From positions 1 to 53,017 of the forward strand of contig MKUE01000116.1 in assembly GCA_001897675.1 (NCBI GenBank): a stretch of DNA of 53,017 bases, given 5' to 3'. The position numbers were made by a program, and so were the translations under genes. Of this stretch, positions 9,231-16,887 are shown piece by piece. The stretch comes from Thiobacillus sp. 65-1059 (lineage in GTDB: Bacteria > Pseudomonadota > Gammaproteobacteria > Burkholderiales > Thiobacillaceae). Under the pieces are notes generated by a model that made no database searches, was not told the DNA's origin, and saw only the letters and a program-made list of their open reading frames with translations. How positions within the stretch are numbered: the stretch's first letter is position 1; each line of letters starts with the position of its first letter.

Positions 9231-10301
9231 TCAGACGCTGACCGCAACGTCGCGGCCGGCCTGTAGGCGGCCGATTTCCGCCGCCTGCGCGAAGCCGTGC
9301 CGCCGGAAGGTTTCCAGCACCGTGTCGCGCGCCGCGGTGGCGCAGCTCACCAGCAGGCCGCCGCTGGTCTGCGGGTCAGTGAGCAAGGCCTGCTGCCAGT
9401 CGGCGATGCCGCCGGCCAGGCTCACTTCGTCGCCGTAGCTCGCCCAGTTGCGGCCGCTGGCGCCGGTGACATGGCCGCCCTGTGCCAGTTCGCTCACGCC
9501 GGGCAGCAGGGGCAGGCGGCCCAGCCCGACCTGGGCCGAGACGTTCGATGCCCGGGTGATTTCGAGCAGGTGGCCGAGCAGGCCGAAGCCGGTGATGTCG
9601 GTCATCGCGTGCACGCCAGCAGTTGCGGCCAGATCGGCGCCGGCGGTGTTGAGCTGGGTGGTGGCGGCGATCATCGCAGCGTATTGCTCGGCGCTGAGCA
9701 GGCCTTTTTTCAGCGCCGCGCTGTAGATGCCCACGCCCAGCGGTTTGCCGAGGATCAGGTGGTCGCCGGCCTGGCCGCCGCTGTTTTGCTTGACCTTGCG
9801 CGGGTCCACCACGCCGATGCCGACCAGCCCGTAGATCGGCTCCGGGGCGTCGATGGAATGGCCGCCGGCGATGGGGATGCCGGCCGCCTTGCACACCGCT
9901 TCGCCGCCGGCGAGGATCTGCCGGATGACCTCGTTGGGCAGCTTGCCGATCGGCATGCCGACGATGGCCAGGGCGAACAGCGGCCGCCCGCCCATGGCAT
10001 AGACGTCGGACAGCGCATTGGTGGCGGCGATGCGGCCGAACTCGAAGGGGTCGTCGACGATGGGCATGAAGAAATCGGTGGTCGCCACGATCGCCTGTTC
10101 GTCGTTGAGGCGGTAGACCGCGGCGTCGTCGCCGTGCTCGATGCCGACCAGCAGATCGGGATAGGCCGTCGCCATGTGCGAGGCGAAGGGCGTGTCGGCC
10201 AGGATGTCCCGCAATACGGCGGGCGCGATCTTGCAGCCGCATCCGCCGCCATGGGAAAACTGGGTCAATCGGATGGGCTGATCGGGAATGGGCTTGCTCA
10301 T
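9231..10301 (-). CDS. selD: Selenide, water dikinase (selenophosphate synthetase)
   Basis: Makes selenophosphate from selenide and ATP, the activated selenium donor. The 356-residue protein shows the active-site HGGGCGCKI with Cys21 in the Cys/Sec position and Lys24. It also shows the AIR-synthase-like core: TTDFFMPIVDDPFEFGRIAATNALSDVYAMGG, then GGHSIDAPEPIYGLVGIG and a MTDITGFGLLGHL segment. I chose the ATG at 10301 because the family starts a few residues before the glycine-rich loop. No selA, selB or tRNA-Sec occurs in the window. Selenophosphate could feed selenoneine or 2-selenouridine in tRNA. It is divergent from the SenA-like gene with 66 bp between starts. Confidence 0.96.
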   Translation of the reverse strand: MSKPIPDQPIRLTQFSHGGGCGCKIAPAVLRDILADTPFASHMATAYPDLLVGIEHGDDAAVYRLNDEQAIVATTDFFMPIVDDPFEFGRIAATNALSDVYAMGGRPLFALAIVGMPIGKLPNEVIRQILAGGEAVCKAAGIPIAGGHSIDAPEPIYGLVGIGVVDPRKVKQNSGGQAGDHLILGKPLGVGIYSAALKKGLLSAEQYAAMIAATTQLNTAGADLAATAGVHAMTDITGFGLLGHLLEITRASNVSAQVGLGRLPLLPGVSELAQGGHVTGASGRNWASYGDEVSLAGGIADWQQALLTDPQTSGGLLVSCATAARDTVLETFRRHGFAQAAEIGRLQAGRDVAVSV

Positions 10302-10367
10302 TTGCAGAATTCGCCCGTCGCGGGAGGGGCGCCTAGAATTCGGTTGGACATAGTGCATCTATATAGC
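10302..10367. promoter_or_regulatory. Divergent promoter region between selD and the SenA-like gene
   Basis: The 66-bp gap has to hold promoters for both directions. TAGAAT at 10334-10339 is a 5/6 match to a rightward -10 box, but I see no good -35. The octamer AGAATTCG occurs twice (10306-10313 and 10335-10342), and TATATA lies just before the rightward start. Neither gene has a clear Shine-Dalgarno sequence. Confidence 0.45.
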
Positions 10368-11525
10368 ATGAACCGAACCCGACCCGTCAGCGGCCTTACT
10401 GCGAACCAGCTCATCGCTCGGCTGGCGCAGGCGCGCGGCCAACTGCGGGCATTGATCGGCTGCCTGCCCGCGGGCGGCTGGCTGGGACCGCGCGCGGGGC
10501 ATCTGAATCCGCCGCTGTGGGAATACGGGCACATCGTCTGGTTTCAGGAGCGCTGGTGCCTGCGGGCACGGCCCGGCGGCGGGTTTGCGGCGAGCCTGCT
10601 GGCGGCGGCCGACGCGCTGTACGATTCTTCCAGCGTTCCGCACGATCGCCGCTGGGATCTGGCTTTGCCCGAACCTGCCGCGGTCGACGAATACGCAGAG
10701 CGGGTCGCCGCCGCCGTGGCCGTTCGCCTGCGCAGCGGGTTCGACCCCGAGATCGCTTATTTCGCCGAGCTGTGCCTGTATCACGAACTGATGCATATCG
10801 AGGCCTGGTGGATGGCATTCCAGAATCTGGGCTATGCGCCGCCCGCGTGGTCCGACGGCGCCGGCGCGCTGCCGGCGCAGCGGCTGGCGTTCGCCGCGGG
10901 CGAGGTGGAACTGGGTAGCGGAAGCGGCGAAGGCTTCATTTTCGACAACGAGAAGTGGCGTCATCCGGTGCCGGTCCCGGCATTCGACATCGACGCGAGC
11001 CCGCTGTCCGAGGTGGCTTTCGCCGAATTCGTCGACGCCGGCGGTTACCGGCGCAGCGCGGGGTGGTCGGACGCAGGCCGGGCCTGGCGGGCCGCCGTCG
11101 GCGCCTGCCATCCCCTCTACTGGCGGCGGGAAAACGCTGCCTGGCAGATGCGCCGCTTCGACCGCTGGCTACCGCTCGGCGCAGACCGCCCCATGCTGCA
11201 CGTGAACCGTTACGAAGCCGAGGCCTGCGCCGCCTGGATGGGGCGGCGGCTGCCCGCCGCAGCGCAGTGGCTGCGGGCAGCGCGGCAGCCGGAATTTCGC
11301 CGGGGCATGGCGTGGGAATGGCTGCGCGACGCGTTCGCGCCGTATCCGGGGTTTTCGCCCGACCCCTACCGGGATTACGCGCAGCCCTGGTTTCACACGC
11401 ACGGAGAATTGCGCGGCGGCGGGCCGTTCACCGATCCGTCGCTCAAGCGCCCCGGCTTCCGCAATTTCTATTTGCCGGAGCGGCGCGATCCCTTCGCCGG
11501 CTTTCGTACCGTGAGCGCGGATTGA
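10368..11525 (+). CDS. senA: Selenoneine synthase-like (SenA/EgtB family) non-heme iron enzyme
   Basis: This 385-residue protein has the EgtB/SenA/OvoA architecture. A DinB-like iron domain occupies about 1-160, with ligands His55 (WEYGH) and the HX3HXE motif at His139/His143 (YHELMHIE). An FGE-sulfatase/SUMF1-type domain covers about 175-385. EgtB joins hercynine to a sulfur donor by O2; SenA joins hercynine to a selenosugar. The C-terminal FAPYPGFSPDPYRDYAQPWF and FRNFYLPERRDPFAGFR resemble what I recall of SenA proteins more than classical EgtB. The divergent selD supports this. Part of the usual SUMF1 core is altered (GGGPFTDP where GGSxAT is common). The SenA-versus-EgtB choice is an inference; membership of the superfamily is firm. 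Confidence 0.72.
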   Translation: MNRTRPVSGLTANQLIARLAQARGQLRALIGCLPAGGWLGPRAGHLNPPLWEYGHIVWFQERWCLRARPGGGFAASLLAAADALYDSSSVPHDRRWDLALPEPAAVDEYAERVAAAVAVRLRSGFDPEIAYFAELCLYHELMHIEAWWMAFQNLGYAPPAWSDGAGALPAQRLAFAAGEVELGSGSGEGFIFDNEKWRHPVPVPAFDIDASPLSEVAFAEFVDAGGYRRSAGWSDAGRAWRAAVGACHPLYWRRENAAWQMRRFDRWLPLGADRPMLHVNRYEAEACAAWMGRRLPAAAQWLRAARQPEFRRGMAWEWLRDAFAPYPGFSPDPYRDYAQPWFHTHGELRGGGPFTDPSLKRPGFRNFYLPERRDPFAGFRTVSAD

Positions 11526-11534
11526 GGCTGCGGC

Positions 11535-12518
11535 TCAGCCGCCGGTCATCGACATGAAGCGCAGGATCTTGTGCGGCGCTTCGCGGAACTCGTGGCGCTC
11601 CGGCTTGAGGTTGATCGCTTCAAGAATGGCGGCGTCGAGCGCGGCGTCGCTGCAGCCGCTGCGCAGCAGGGGGCGGAATTCGAATTTCTCTTCCTGCCCC
11701 AGGCACATGTAGGCGGTGCCGTCGACGGCTATACGGATGCGGTTGCAGGTCTGGCAGAAATGCTGCGAGATGGGGGTGATGAAGCCGACGTTGAAACGGC
11801 CGTCCGGCGTGCCGAGGTAACGCGCCGGCCCGGCGCCGGGCAGGGTGGTCTCGACCAGGCCGAACTGCGTGCGCAGCCGTTCCTTCACCGGCTGCAGGTC
11901 GAGGTATTCGGCATTGCGCCCGGTTTCGCCCATCGGCATCGCCTCGATCAGCCGCAACACGAAGCCGCGCTGCATGCAGAAGGCGACCATTTTGTCGATC
12001 TCGTCGTCGTTGCTGCCGGCGAGCGTCACCATGTTGAGCTTGATCGGTGCGAAGCCGGCGTCCTGCGCCGCCGCCAGCCCGGCCATCACCTTGGCGAGCA
12101 CATCGCGGCCGTTGATCTTTTCCACCCGCGCCTGCTGCAGCGAGTCGAGGCTGACGTTGAGCCGCGTCACGCCGGCGGCCTTCAAGGCCTGCGCATGCTT
12201 GTCGAGCCGGGTGGCGTTGGTCGACAGCGACAGGTCCTGAATGCCGGGCAGGGCGGCGATGCGTCCGGCCAGTTCGGCAATGTTGCGCCGCAGCAGCGGC
12301 TCGCCGCCGGTGAGGCGGATGCGGCTCACCCCCAGGCGGGCGAATGCGCCGATCAGGCGCTCGATCTCGTCGAAGCCGAGCCAGTGTTCGGGTTCTTCAA
12401 ACCCCTTGAAGCCTTCCGGCATGCAGTAGCTGCAGCGCAGATCGCAGCGATCCGTCACCGACAGCCGCACGTAGTCGATACGGCGGCCAAACTGATCGGT
12501 GAGAACGGGTGCGCTCAT
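11535..12518 (-). CDS. moaA: GTP 3',8-cyclase MoaA
   Basis: A radical-SAM enzyme for the first step of molybdenum cofactor synthesis, converting GTP to 3',8-cyclo-H2GTP. The 327 residues include the N-terminal cluster motif CDLRCSYCMPEG (about 25-36, CX3CX2C), GGEPLLR, NVSLDSL, the C-terminal second cluster CQTCNRIRI with a further Cys downstream (CLG), and the essential terminal Gly-Gly. The ATG at 12518 gives the usual N-terminus; the open frame upstream is spurious. It ends 9 bp from the convergent SenA-like gene. The start faces mobB across a ModE-type operator. Confidence 0.96.
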   Translation of the reverse strand: MSAPVLTDQFGRRIDYVRLSVTDRCDLRCSYCMPEGFKGFEEPEHWLGFDEIERLIGAFARLGVSRIRLTGGEPLLRRNIAELAGRIAALPGIQDLSLSTNATRLDKHAQALKAAGVTRLNVSLDSLQQARVEKINGRDVLAKVMAGLAAAQDAGFAPIKLNMVTLAGSNDDEIDKMVAFCMQRGFVLRLIEAMPMGETGRNAEYLDLQPVKERLRTQFGLVETTLPGAGPARYLGTPDGRFNVGFITPISQHFCQTCNRIRIAVDGTAYMCLGQEEKFEFRPLLRSGCSDAALDAAILEAINLKPERHEFREAPHKILRFMSMTGG

Positions 12519-12545
12519 GAGGTCGGCTGTGCTTGGCAGGAATGG

Positions 12546-12567
12546 GTTATATATGAAAAAATATAAC
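12546..12567. promoter_or_regulatory. ModE-type operator between moaA and mobB
   Basis: GTTATAT (12546-12552), 8-nt spacer, ATATAAC (12561-12567): a perfect 7-bp inverted repeat. The arm sequence and spacing agree with ModE operators as I recall them (GTTATAT-N8-AYATAAC). It lies between two divergent molybdenum cofactor transcription units, and a ModE-like gene is 7 kb away. Confidence 0.65.
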
Positions 12568-12587
12568 AAGCTTGGGGGGATCGTGCA

Positions 12588-13088
12588 ATGAAAGTATTCG
12601 GCATCGCAGGTTACAGCGGCAGCGGCAAGACCACGCTGATCGAGCGCGTGCTGCCGCAACTGGCTGCGCGCGGCGTGCGCGCCGCGGTGATCAAGCACAC
12701 CCATCACGATTTCGACATCGACCGCCCCGGCAAGGACAGCTGGCGCGCGCGCGAGGCGGGTGCGGCGGCGGTGCTGCTGGCCTCCGATCACCGCACGGCG
12801 GTGCTGACCGAGCATCGCAACACGCCGCCGGTGCTGGACGATTTGCTGGCGGCACTGCCGCCGTGCGACCTGGTGCTGGTCGAAGGCTACAAGCGCGAGC
12901 CCATCCCGAAGCTGGAAGTGCATCGCGCCGAGACCGGGAAACCCTGGCTGTTTCCCGAAGACCGGCAGATTCTGGCGGTGGCGTCCGACGCCGAGCCGCC
13001 CAACGGCTTTCCCCGCATCGACATCGATGCCATTCAATCCCTTACGGACTTCATCCTGAACCATGCTCTCAGCCGACCAACTGCTTGA
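12588..13088 (+). CDS. mobB: Molybdopterin-guanine dinucleotide biosynthesis adaptor protein MobB
   Basis: A small P-loop GTPase that assists MobA in attaching GMP to molybdopterin. The 166 residues begin MKVFGIAGYSGSGKTTLIERV (Walker A at about 9-16), then KHTHHDFDIDRPGKDSWRAREAGA and the LVEGYK segment, all typical of MobB. It is first in mobB-moeA-moaD-moaE and its end overlaps moeA by 26 nt. Confidence 0.95.
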   Translation: MKVFGIAGYSGSGKTTLIERVLPQLAARGVRAAVIKHTHHDFDIDRPGKDSWRAREAGAAAVLLASDHRTAVLTEHRNTPPVLDDLLAALPPCDLVLVEGYKREPIPKLEVHRAETGKPWLFPEDRQILAVASDAEPPNGFPRIDIDAIQSLTDFILNHALSRPTA

Positions 13089-14256
13089 TGCCCTGCTCGA
13101 ACGCGCGCGCGGCCTGACCGCAACCGAAACCGTCGCCATCACCGCGGCGCTCGGGCGCGTGCTCGCCGCCCCCCAGGCCTCCTCGATTGCCGTGCCGCCG
13201 GCGGACAACAGCGCGATGGACGGCTACGCCGTACGTCTTGCCGACGTGACGCACCCTGGCGTCAAGCTTCCCCTGTCGCAGCGCATCCTGGCCGGCGCGG
13301 TCGGCCAGCCGCTGCAGCCCGGCACCGCGGCGCGCATCTTCACCGGCGCGCCGGTGCCGCCGGGCGCCGACGCCGTGCTGATGCAGGAAGACTGCAGCGC
13401 AGACGGCGCGGATGTCGTCATCAACAAGCTGCCGCAGCCCGCCGAAAACATCCGCCGCGCGGGCGAGGACATCGCCGCCGGCGCGCAGGTCCTTGCCGCC
13501 GGCAGCCGCATCGGCGCGGCCGAAATGGGGCTTGCCGCGTCGGTCGGGCTGGCCGAACTGCCCGTGTTCAGGCGGCTGAAGGTGGCGTGCTTCTTCACCG
13601 GGGACGAACTGGTGACGCCGGGCCTCGCCCTGCAGCCGGGCCAGATCTACAACTCCAACCGCTATACGCTGACCGGGCTGGTGAACGGCCTCGGCTGCGA
13701 ACTGATCGATCTCGGCATCGTGCCGGATACGCTGGAAGCGACCGAAGTCGCGCTGGCCGGCGCCGCCAGCGTTGCCGACGTCGTCATCACCAGCGGCGGG
13801 GTCTCGGTGGGCGAGGCCGATTTCGTGAAAGCCGCAGTCGAGAAACTCGGCCGGGTCGAGATGTGGAAAGTGGCGATGAAGCCCGGCAAGCCGATCGTCT
13901 ACGGACGGGTGAACGACGCCGACTTCATCGGCCTGCCCGGCAATCCGGTGTCGGCCTTCGTCACCTTCTGCCTGTTCGTGCGGCCGTTTCTGCTCAAGCG
14001 CATGGGCGCGGCCGACGTGCTGTACCGTGCGTTCGCCGTGCCGGCGGATTTCGCCTGGAGCAGGCCGGGCGCGCGCCGCGAATTCCTGCGCGCGCAGCTG
14101 CAGCCGAACGGCAAGCTGGCGCTGTTCCCGAACCAGGGTTCGGGGGTGCTGACTTCGTGCGCCTGGGCCGACGGTCTGGCCGACATCGCCATCGGCCAGA
14201 CCGTGCAGCCGGGCGACTGGGTGCGCTTCATTCCCTTCTCGGAGCTGCTGACATGA
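13063..14256 (+). CDS. moeA: Molybdopterin molybdenumtransferase MoeA
   Basis: Inserts molybdate into adenylylated molybdopterin. The 397 residues match the family length: VPPADNSAMDGYAV (about 46-59), IFTGAPVPPGADAVLMQED, the GDELVTPG segment, TSGGVSVGEADFVK (about 246-259) and the KPGKPIVYGR/GLPGNPVSAFV motifs. The start lies inside mobB and the stop overlaps the moaD start as ATGA, so all four genes are translationally coupled. Confidence 0.96.
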   Translation: MLSADQLLDALLERARGLTATETVAITAALGRVLAAPQASSIAVPPADNSAMDGYAVRLADVTHPGVKLPLSQRILAGAVGQPLQPGTAARIFTGAPVPPGADAVLMQEDCSADGADVVINKLPQPAENIRRAGEDIAAGAQVLAAGSRIGAAEMGLAASVGLAELPVFRRLKVACFFTGDELVTPGLALQPGQIYNSNRYTLTGLVNGLGCELIDLGIVPDTLEATEVALAGAASVADVVITSGGVSVGEADFVKAAVEKLGRVEMWKVAMKPGKPIVYGRVNDADFIGLPGNPVSAFVTFCLFVRPFLLKRMGAADVLYRAFAVPADFAWSRPGARREFLRAQLQPNGKLALFPNQGSGVLTSCAWADGLADIAIGQTVQPGDWVRFIPFSELLT

Positions 14257-14504
14257 AACTGCGCGTACTCTACTTCGCCCGCCTGCGCGAGCGCTTCGGC
14301 GTGGCCGAGGAAGCCCTGGATTTCTCCGGCGCCACCGCGGCCGACCTGGTGGCGCAATTGCGATCGCGCGGCGACGTGTGGGCGGAGGAACTGGCGGCGG
14401 GCAAGGCGTTCCGGGTGGCGGTCAACCAGAGCCTGGTCGCGCTCGATGCGACTTTGCCGGAACACGCCGAGGTCGCGATTTTTCCGCCGGTGACCGGGGG
14501 CTAG
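14253..14504 (+). CDS. moaD: Molybdopterin synthase sulfur carrier subunit MoaD
   Basis: An 83-residue ubiquitin-like protein ending in the required Gly-Gly (PPVTGG), the site of thiocarboxylation by MoeB. It starts MKLRVLYFARLRERFG, typical of MoaD. ATGA overlap with moeA and a 4-nt gap to moaE place it in the same operon. The partner MoaE is directly downstream. Confidence 0.95.
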   Translation: MKLRVLYFARLRERFGVAEEALDFSGATAADLVAQLRSRGDVWAEELAAGKAFRVAVNQSLVALDATLPEHAEVAIFPPVTGG

Positions 14505-14508
14505 CGGC

Positions 14509-14964
14509 GTGAAGATCGTTGTCCAGAGCGAGGTCTTCGATCTCGGCGCCGAGGTCGAGGCGATGCGCCGCGGCCGCACCGACATCGGTGCCATCGCCAG
14601 CTTCGTCGGCCTGGCGCGCGACCACAACGCGGGCAGCGGCGTGCAGGCGATGACGCTGGAGCACTACCCCGGCATGACCGAGAAGGCGCTGGCCGCCCTG
14701 GTCGAGGAGGCGAAGTCGCGCTGGACGCTGCTCGACGTGACGCTGATCCACCGGGTCGGCCGTCTGCTGCCGGGCGATCCCATCGTGCTGGTGGCGGTGG
14801 CCGGCCAACACCGCGGCGAAGCCTTCGCCGCCTGCGAATTCATCATGGATTACCTGAAAACGCGCGCGCCGTTCTGGAAGAAGGAAGAAACCCCCGAGGG
14901 CGAGCGCTGGGTGGATGCCCGCGCCAGCGACGACGCAGCGGCGGCGCGCTGGAACCTGCCCTGA
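14509..14964 (+). CDS. moaE: Molybdopterin synthase catalytic subunit MoaE
   Basis: The large subunit of molybdopterin synthase, which uses two MoaD thiocarboxylates to make the dithiolene. The 151 residues show GAIASFVGLARDHN (about 27-40), LEHYPGMTEKAL, IHRVGRLLPGDPIVLVAVAGQHRGEAFAACEFIMDYLK and the catalytic-Lys segment PFWKKE. The start is GTG at 14509. Confidence 0.95.
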   Translation: MKIVVQSEVFDLGAEVEAMRRGRTDIGAIASFVGLARDHNAGSGVQAMTLEHYPGMTEKALAALVEEAKSRWTLLDVTLIHRVGRLLPGDPIVLVAVAGQHRGEAFAACEFIMDYLKTRAPFWKKEETPEGERWVDARASDDAAAARWNLP

Positions 14965-15245
14965 TTCCTTTTTCTGCAGCCGGGCCAGAGCAGGCCGGCG
15001 CATCCTCTTTGCGCCATGGACGGCGCACTCGCAAGATCACCCGTTAACCCCGTTGCGGCGCGCGCACGATGCGGCCGCGTGCCCGCTCCGGCCGCCGCGC
15101 GTGCGCACCGCTCAGCCGCCGTCGCCATGCCGCGCGTTCATGGCGGCGGTGGAGCGGGCGCGTTCATGGCGTCGGCTGGATTGCAAGGCTGACGATGATG
15201 CCCGTCTCGATCCGCCGGGCCGGGATCGGCGCCATACTCAAATCC
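14965..15245. other. Non-coding stretch after moaE
   Basis: About 280 bp of GC-rich sequence without a convincing gene or terminator. The short open frames here have no ribosome-binding site or recognisable family. Some segments look like decayed coding DNA, but I cannot identify a parent gene. Confidence 0.4.
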
Positions 15246-15274
15246 TTGACATTGGTTCTAACAAGAACTAAATT
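15246..15274 (+). promoter_or_regulatory. Sigma-70-type promoter of the MarR-b561-YceI operon
   Basis: Perfect -35 TTGACA (15246-15251), 17-bp spacer, -10 TAAATT (15269-15274, 4/6). This predicts a start near 15281, about 25 nt before the MarR-family gene. Confidence 0.7.
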
Positions 15275-15293
15275 TGGTTCCTGTTAGAACCAA
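15252..15293. promoter_or_regulatory. Tandem palindromic operators overlapping the promoter
   Basis: TTGGTTCTAACA (15252-15263) and TGTTAGAACCAA (15282-15293) are a perfect 12-bp inverted repeat. Each half is part of its own smaller palindrome: GGTTCT-N4-AGAACT (15254-15269) and GGTTC-N6-GAACC (15276-15291), with centres 22 bp apart, two helical turns. One box fills the -35/-10 spacer and the other covers the predicted transcription start. This is a typical repressor layout, most simply for the adjacent MarR-family protein. Confidence 0.75.
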
Positions 15294-15304
15294 ATGGATG
15301 CCTG

Positions 15305-15745
15305 ATGATGCAGCAAGCCGAATTCCTGCCGACCGTACAAGCCCTGGTGCAGTGCTATCAGGCGTTCGAGGCATATTCCGCCGCGGACATCCGCGCGCAG
15401 GGGCTGACGCCGCCGCAGTTCGATATCGTCGCCACGCTCGGCAACACCGCCGGGATGACCGCCACCGAACTCGGCGAAAAAACCCTCATCACCAAGGGCA
15501 CGCTGACCGGCGTGGTCGACCGCCTGGTCGATCGCGGCTGGGTGGAGCGCACCGCGCACGACAGCGACCGCCGCTGCCAGATCATCCGCCTGACCCCGGG
15601 GGGGGAAGCCTTGTTCGCCAGGGTCTTCCCGGCGCACATGGCGCATCTGGCGGCGTGCTTTGCCGGAATGGGCGCGGCTGAACACAAGCGCGCCCAAACC
15701 GCCTTGCGCGTGCTGGAGCAGGCTTTCAGAAAGGAGACGGCATGA
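15305..15745 (+). CDS. MarR-family transcriptional regulator
   Basis: A 146-residue winged-helix protein. Seen: N-terminal dimerisation helices, QFDIVATLGNTAGMTATELGEKT (about 38-60), recognition helix ITKGTLTGVVDRLVDRGWV (about 62-80) and wing DSDRRCQIIRLT (about 86-97). MarR proteins usually repress their own operon and are released by small ligands or oxidation. It is first in a four-gene unit, overlaps the b561 gene as ATGA, and has two palindromes over its promoter. Ligand unknown. Confidence 0.92.
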   Translation: MMQQAEFLPTVQALVQCYQAFEAYSAADIRAQGLTPPQFDIVATLGNTAGMTATELGEKTLITKGTLTGVVDRLVDRGWVERTAHDSDRRCQIIRLTPGGEALFARVFPAHMAHLAACFAGMGAAEHKRAQTALRVLEQAFRKETA

Positions 15746-16290
15746 CCCCCGCGATGCGTTATTCGACCCCGGCCATCGTGCTGCACTGGCTGGCGGCGCT
15801 GCTAATTTTCGTGGCGTTCCCGCTCGGCGTGTACATGCACGAACTGCCGCTGTCGCCCGGCAAGCTCAAGCTCTACAGCTATCACAAATGGATCGGCATC
15901 ACGCTGTTGATGCTGGCGGCCTTGCGCGTGACGTGGCGGCTGACGCATACGCCGCCGCCCTTGCCGGCCGACATGGCCGCCTGGCAGCGCCGGGCAAGTC
16001 AGGCCGTGCATGGCCTGCTGTACGTGCTGATGATCGCGATTCCGCTGTCGGGCTGGTTGATGAGTTCGGCCAAAGGCTTTCCGACCGTGTGGTTCGGCGT
16101 GCTGCCGCTGCCCGATCTGGTCGAAAAAAACCGCGAGCTGGGCGACCTCCTCGCCGGCGTGCACCAAGCCCTGAACTTCGCGCTGCTGGCCCTGGTCATC
16201 ATGCACGTGGGTGCGGCCCTGCAGCACCACTTCATCGAACGCCGGCCTTTCCTGCAGCGCATGGGCTGGAATAAACAGGAGCGCACATGA
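15742..16290 (+). CDS. Cytochrome b561 (CybB-type) membrane protein
   Basis: A four-helix diheme b-type cytochrome of the inner membrane that moves electrons from quinol to periplasmic partners. The 182 residues have four hydrophobic helices and candidate heme ligands His15 (VLHWLAA), His48 (YHKWIG), His90 (AVHGLLY) and His155 (MHVGAAL). It overlaps both neighbours as ATGA (15742-15745 and 16287-16290). Pairing with YceI-family genes is common in proteobacteria, and a shared isoprenoid or redox function is suspected. Confidence 0.92.
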   Translation: MTPAMRYSTPAIVLHWLAALLIFVAFPLGVYMHELPLSPGKLKLYSYHKWIGITLLMLAALRVTWRLTHTPPPLPADMAAWQRRASQAVHGLLYVLMIAIPLSGWLMSSAKGFPTVWFGVLPLPDLVEKNRELGDLLAGVHQALNFALLALVIMHVGAALQHHFIERRPFLQRMGWNKQERT

Positions 16291-16856
16291 AACGCAATCT
16301 GACGAATCTGAGCTTGTTCACGCTGCTTGCGGCGTTTGCCGCGCCGGCGGCGCATGCGGTGGAATACCGCACGGTCCTGCCGAAGCAGAGCAGCATCGGC
16401 TTCGAGTTCCGCCAGATGGGCGTGCCGGTGCAGGGCGGCTTCAAGCGCTTCGCGGCGCACATGGCTTTCGACCCGGCCCGACCCGAAGCCGCCAGCGCGA
16501 AGATCGAGATCGACCTGGCCAGCATCGACGCCGGCTCGCCCGAGGCCGACGACGAATCCGCCGGCAAGCTGTGGTTCAACCGCAGCGCCTATCCGAAGGC
16601 GACTTTCGTCTCCAGCCAGATCCGCCCGCTGGGCGACAACCGCTACGAAATGCGCGGCAGCCTCACGCTCAAGGGCCGAAGCCGCGACATGATCGTGCCG
16701 GTGACCTATGTGCCGGGCAAGAATGCCGCCACGTTCGACGGCACGTTTGTCCTCAAACGCCTGGACTTCGGCATCGGCGAAGGCATGTGGGCCGACGTCG
16801 CCACCGTCGCCAACGAAGTCAAGGTGAAATTCCGCATTGCCGCCACCGGCAACTAA
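16287..16856 (+). CDS. YceI-family periplasmic protein, copy 1
   Basis: The 189-residue protein has a signal peptide cut after about residue 24 (AAHA). A lipocalin-like YceI domain follows: VEYRTVLPKQSSIGFEFRQMGVPVQGGFKRF and the later LTLKGRSRDMIVPV. YceI proteins bind long polyisoprenoid molecules such as ubiquinone precursors. It is in an operon with the b561 gene, overlapping its stop, and is followed 31 nt later by a second, diverged YceI gene. Confidence 0.92.
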   Translation: MKRNLTNLSLFTLLAAFAAPAAHAVEYRTVLPKQSSIGFEFRQMGVPVQGGFKRFAAHMAFDPARPEAASAKIEIDLASIDAGSPEADDESAGKLWFNRSAYPKATFVSSQIRPLGDNRYEMRGSLTLKGRSRDMIVPVTYVPGKNAATFDGTFVLKRLDFGIGEGMWADVATVANEVKVKFRIAATGN

Positions 16857-16887
16857 CCCGTTGTTCATTCTTCCCAAGGAGCCTTGC

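Noticed and set aside
11535-13208. 557-residue moaA variant
   Set aside because: The extra N-terminus covers mobB and the ModE box in antisense; MoaA proteins start near 12518.
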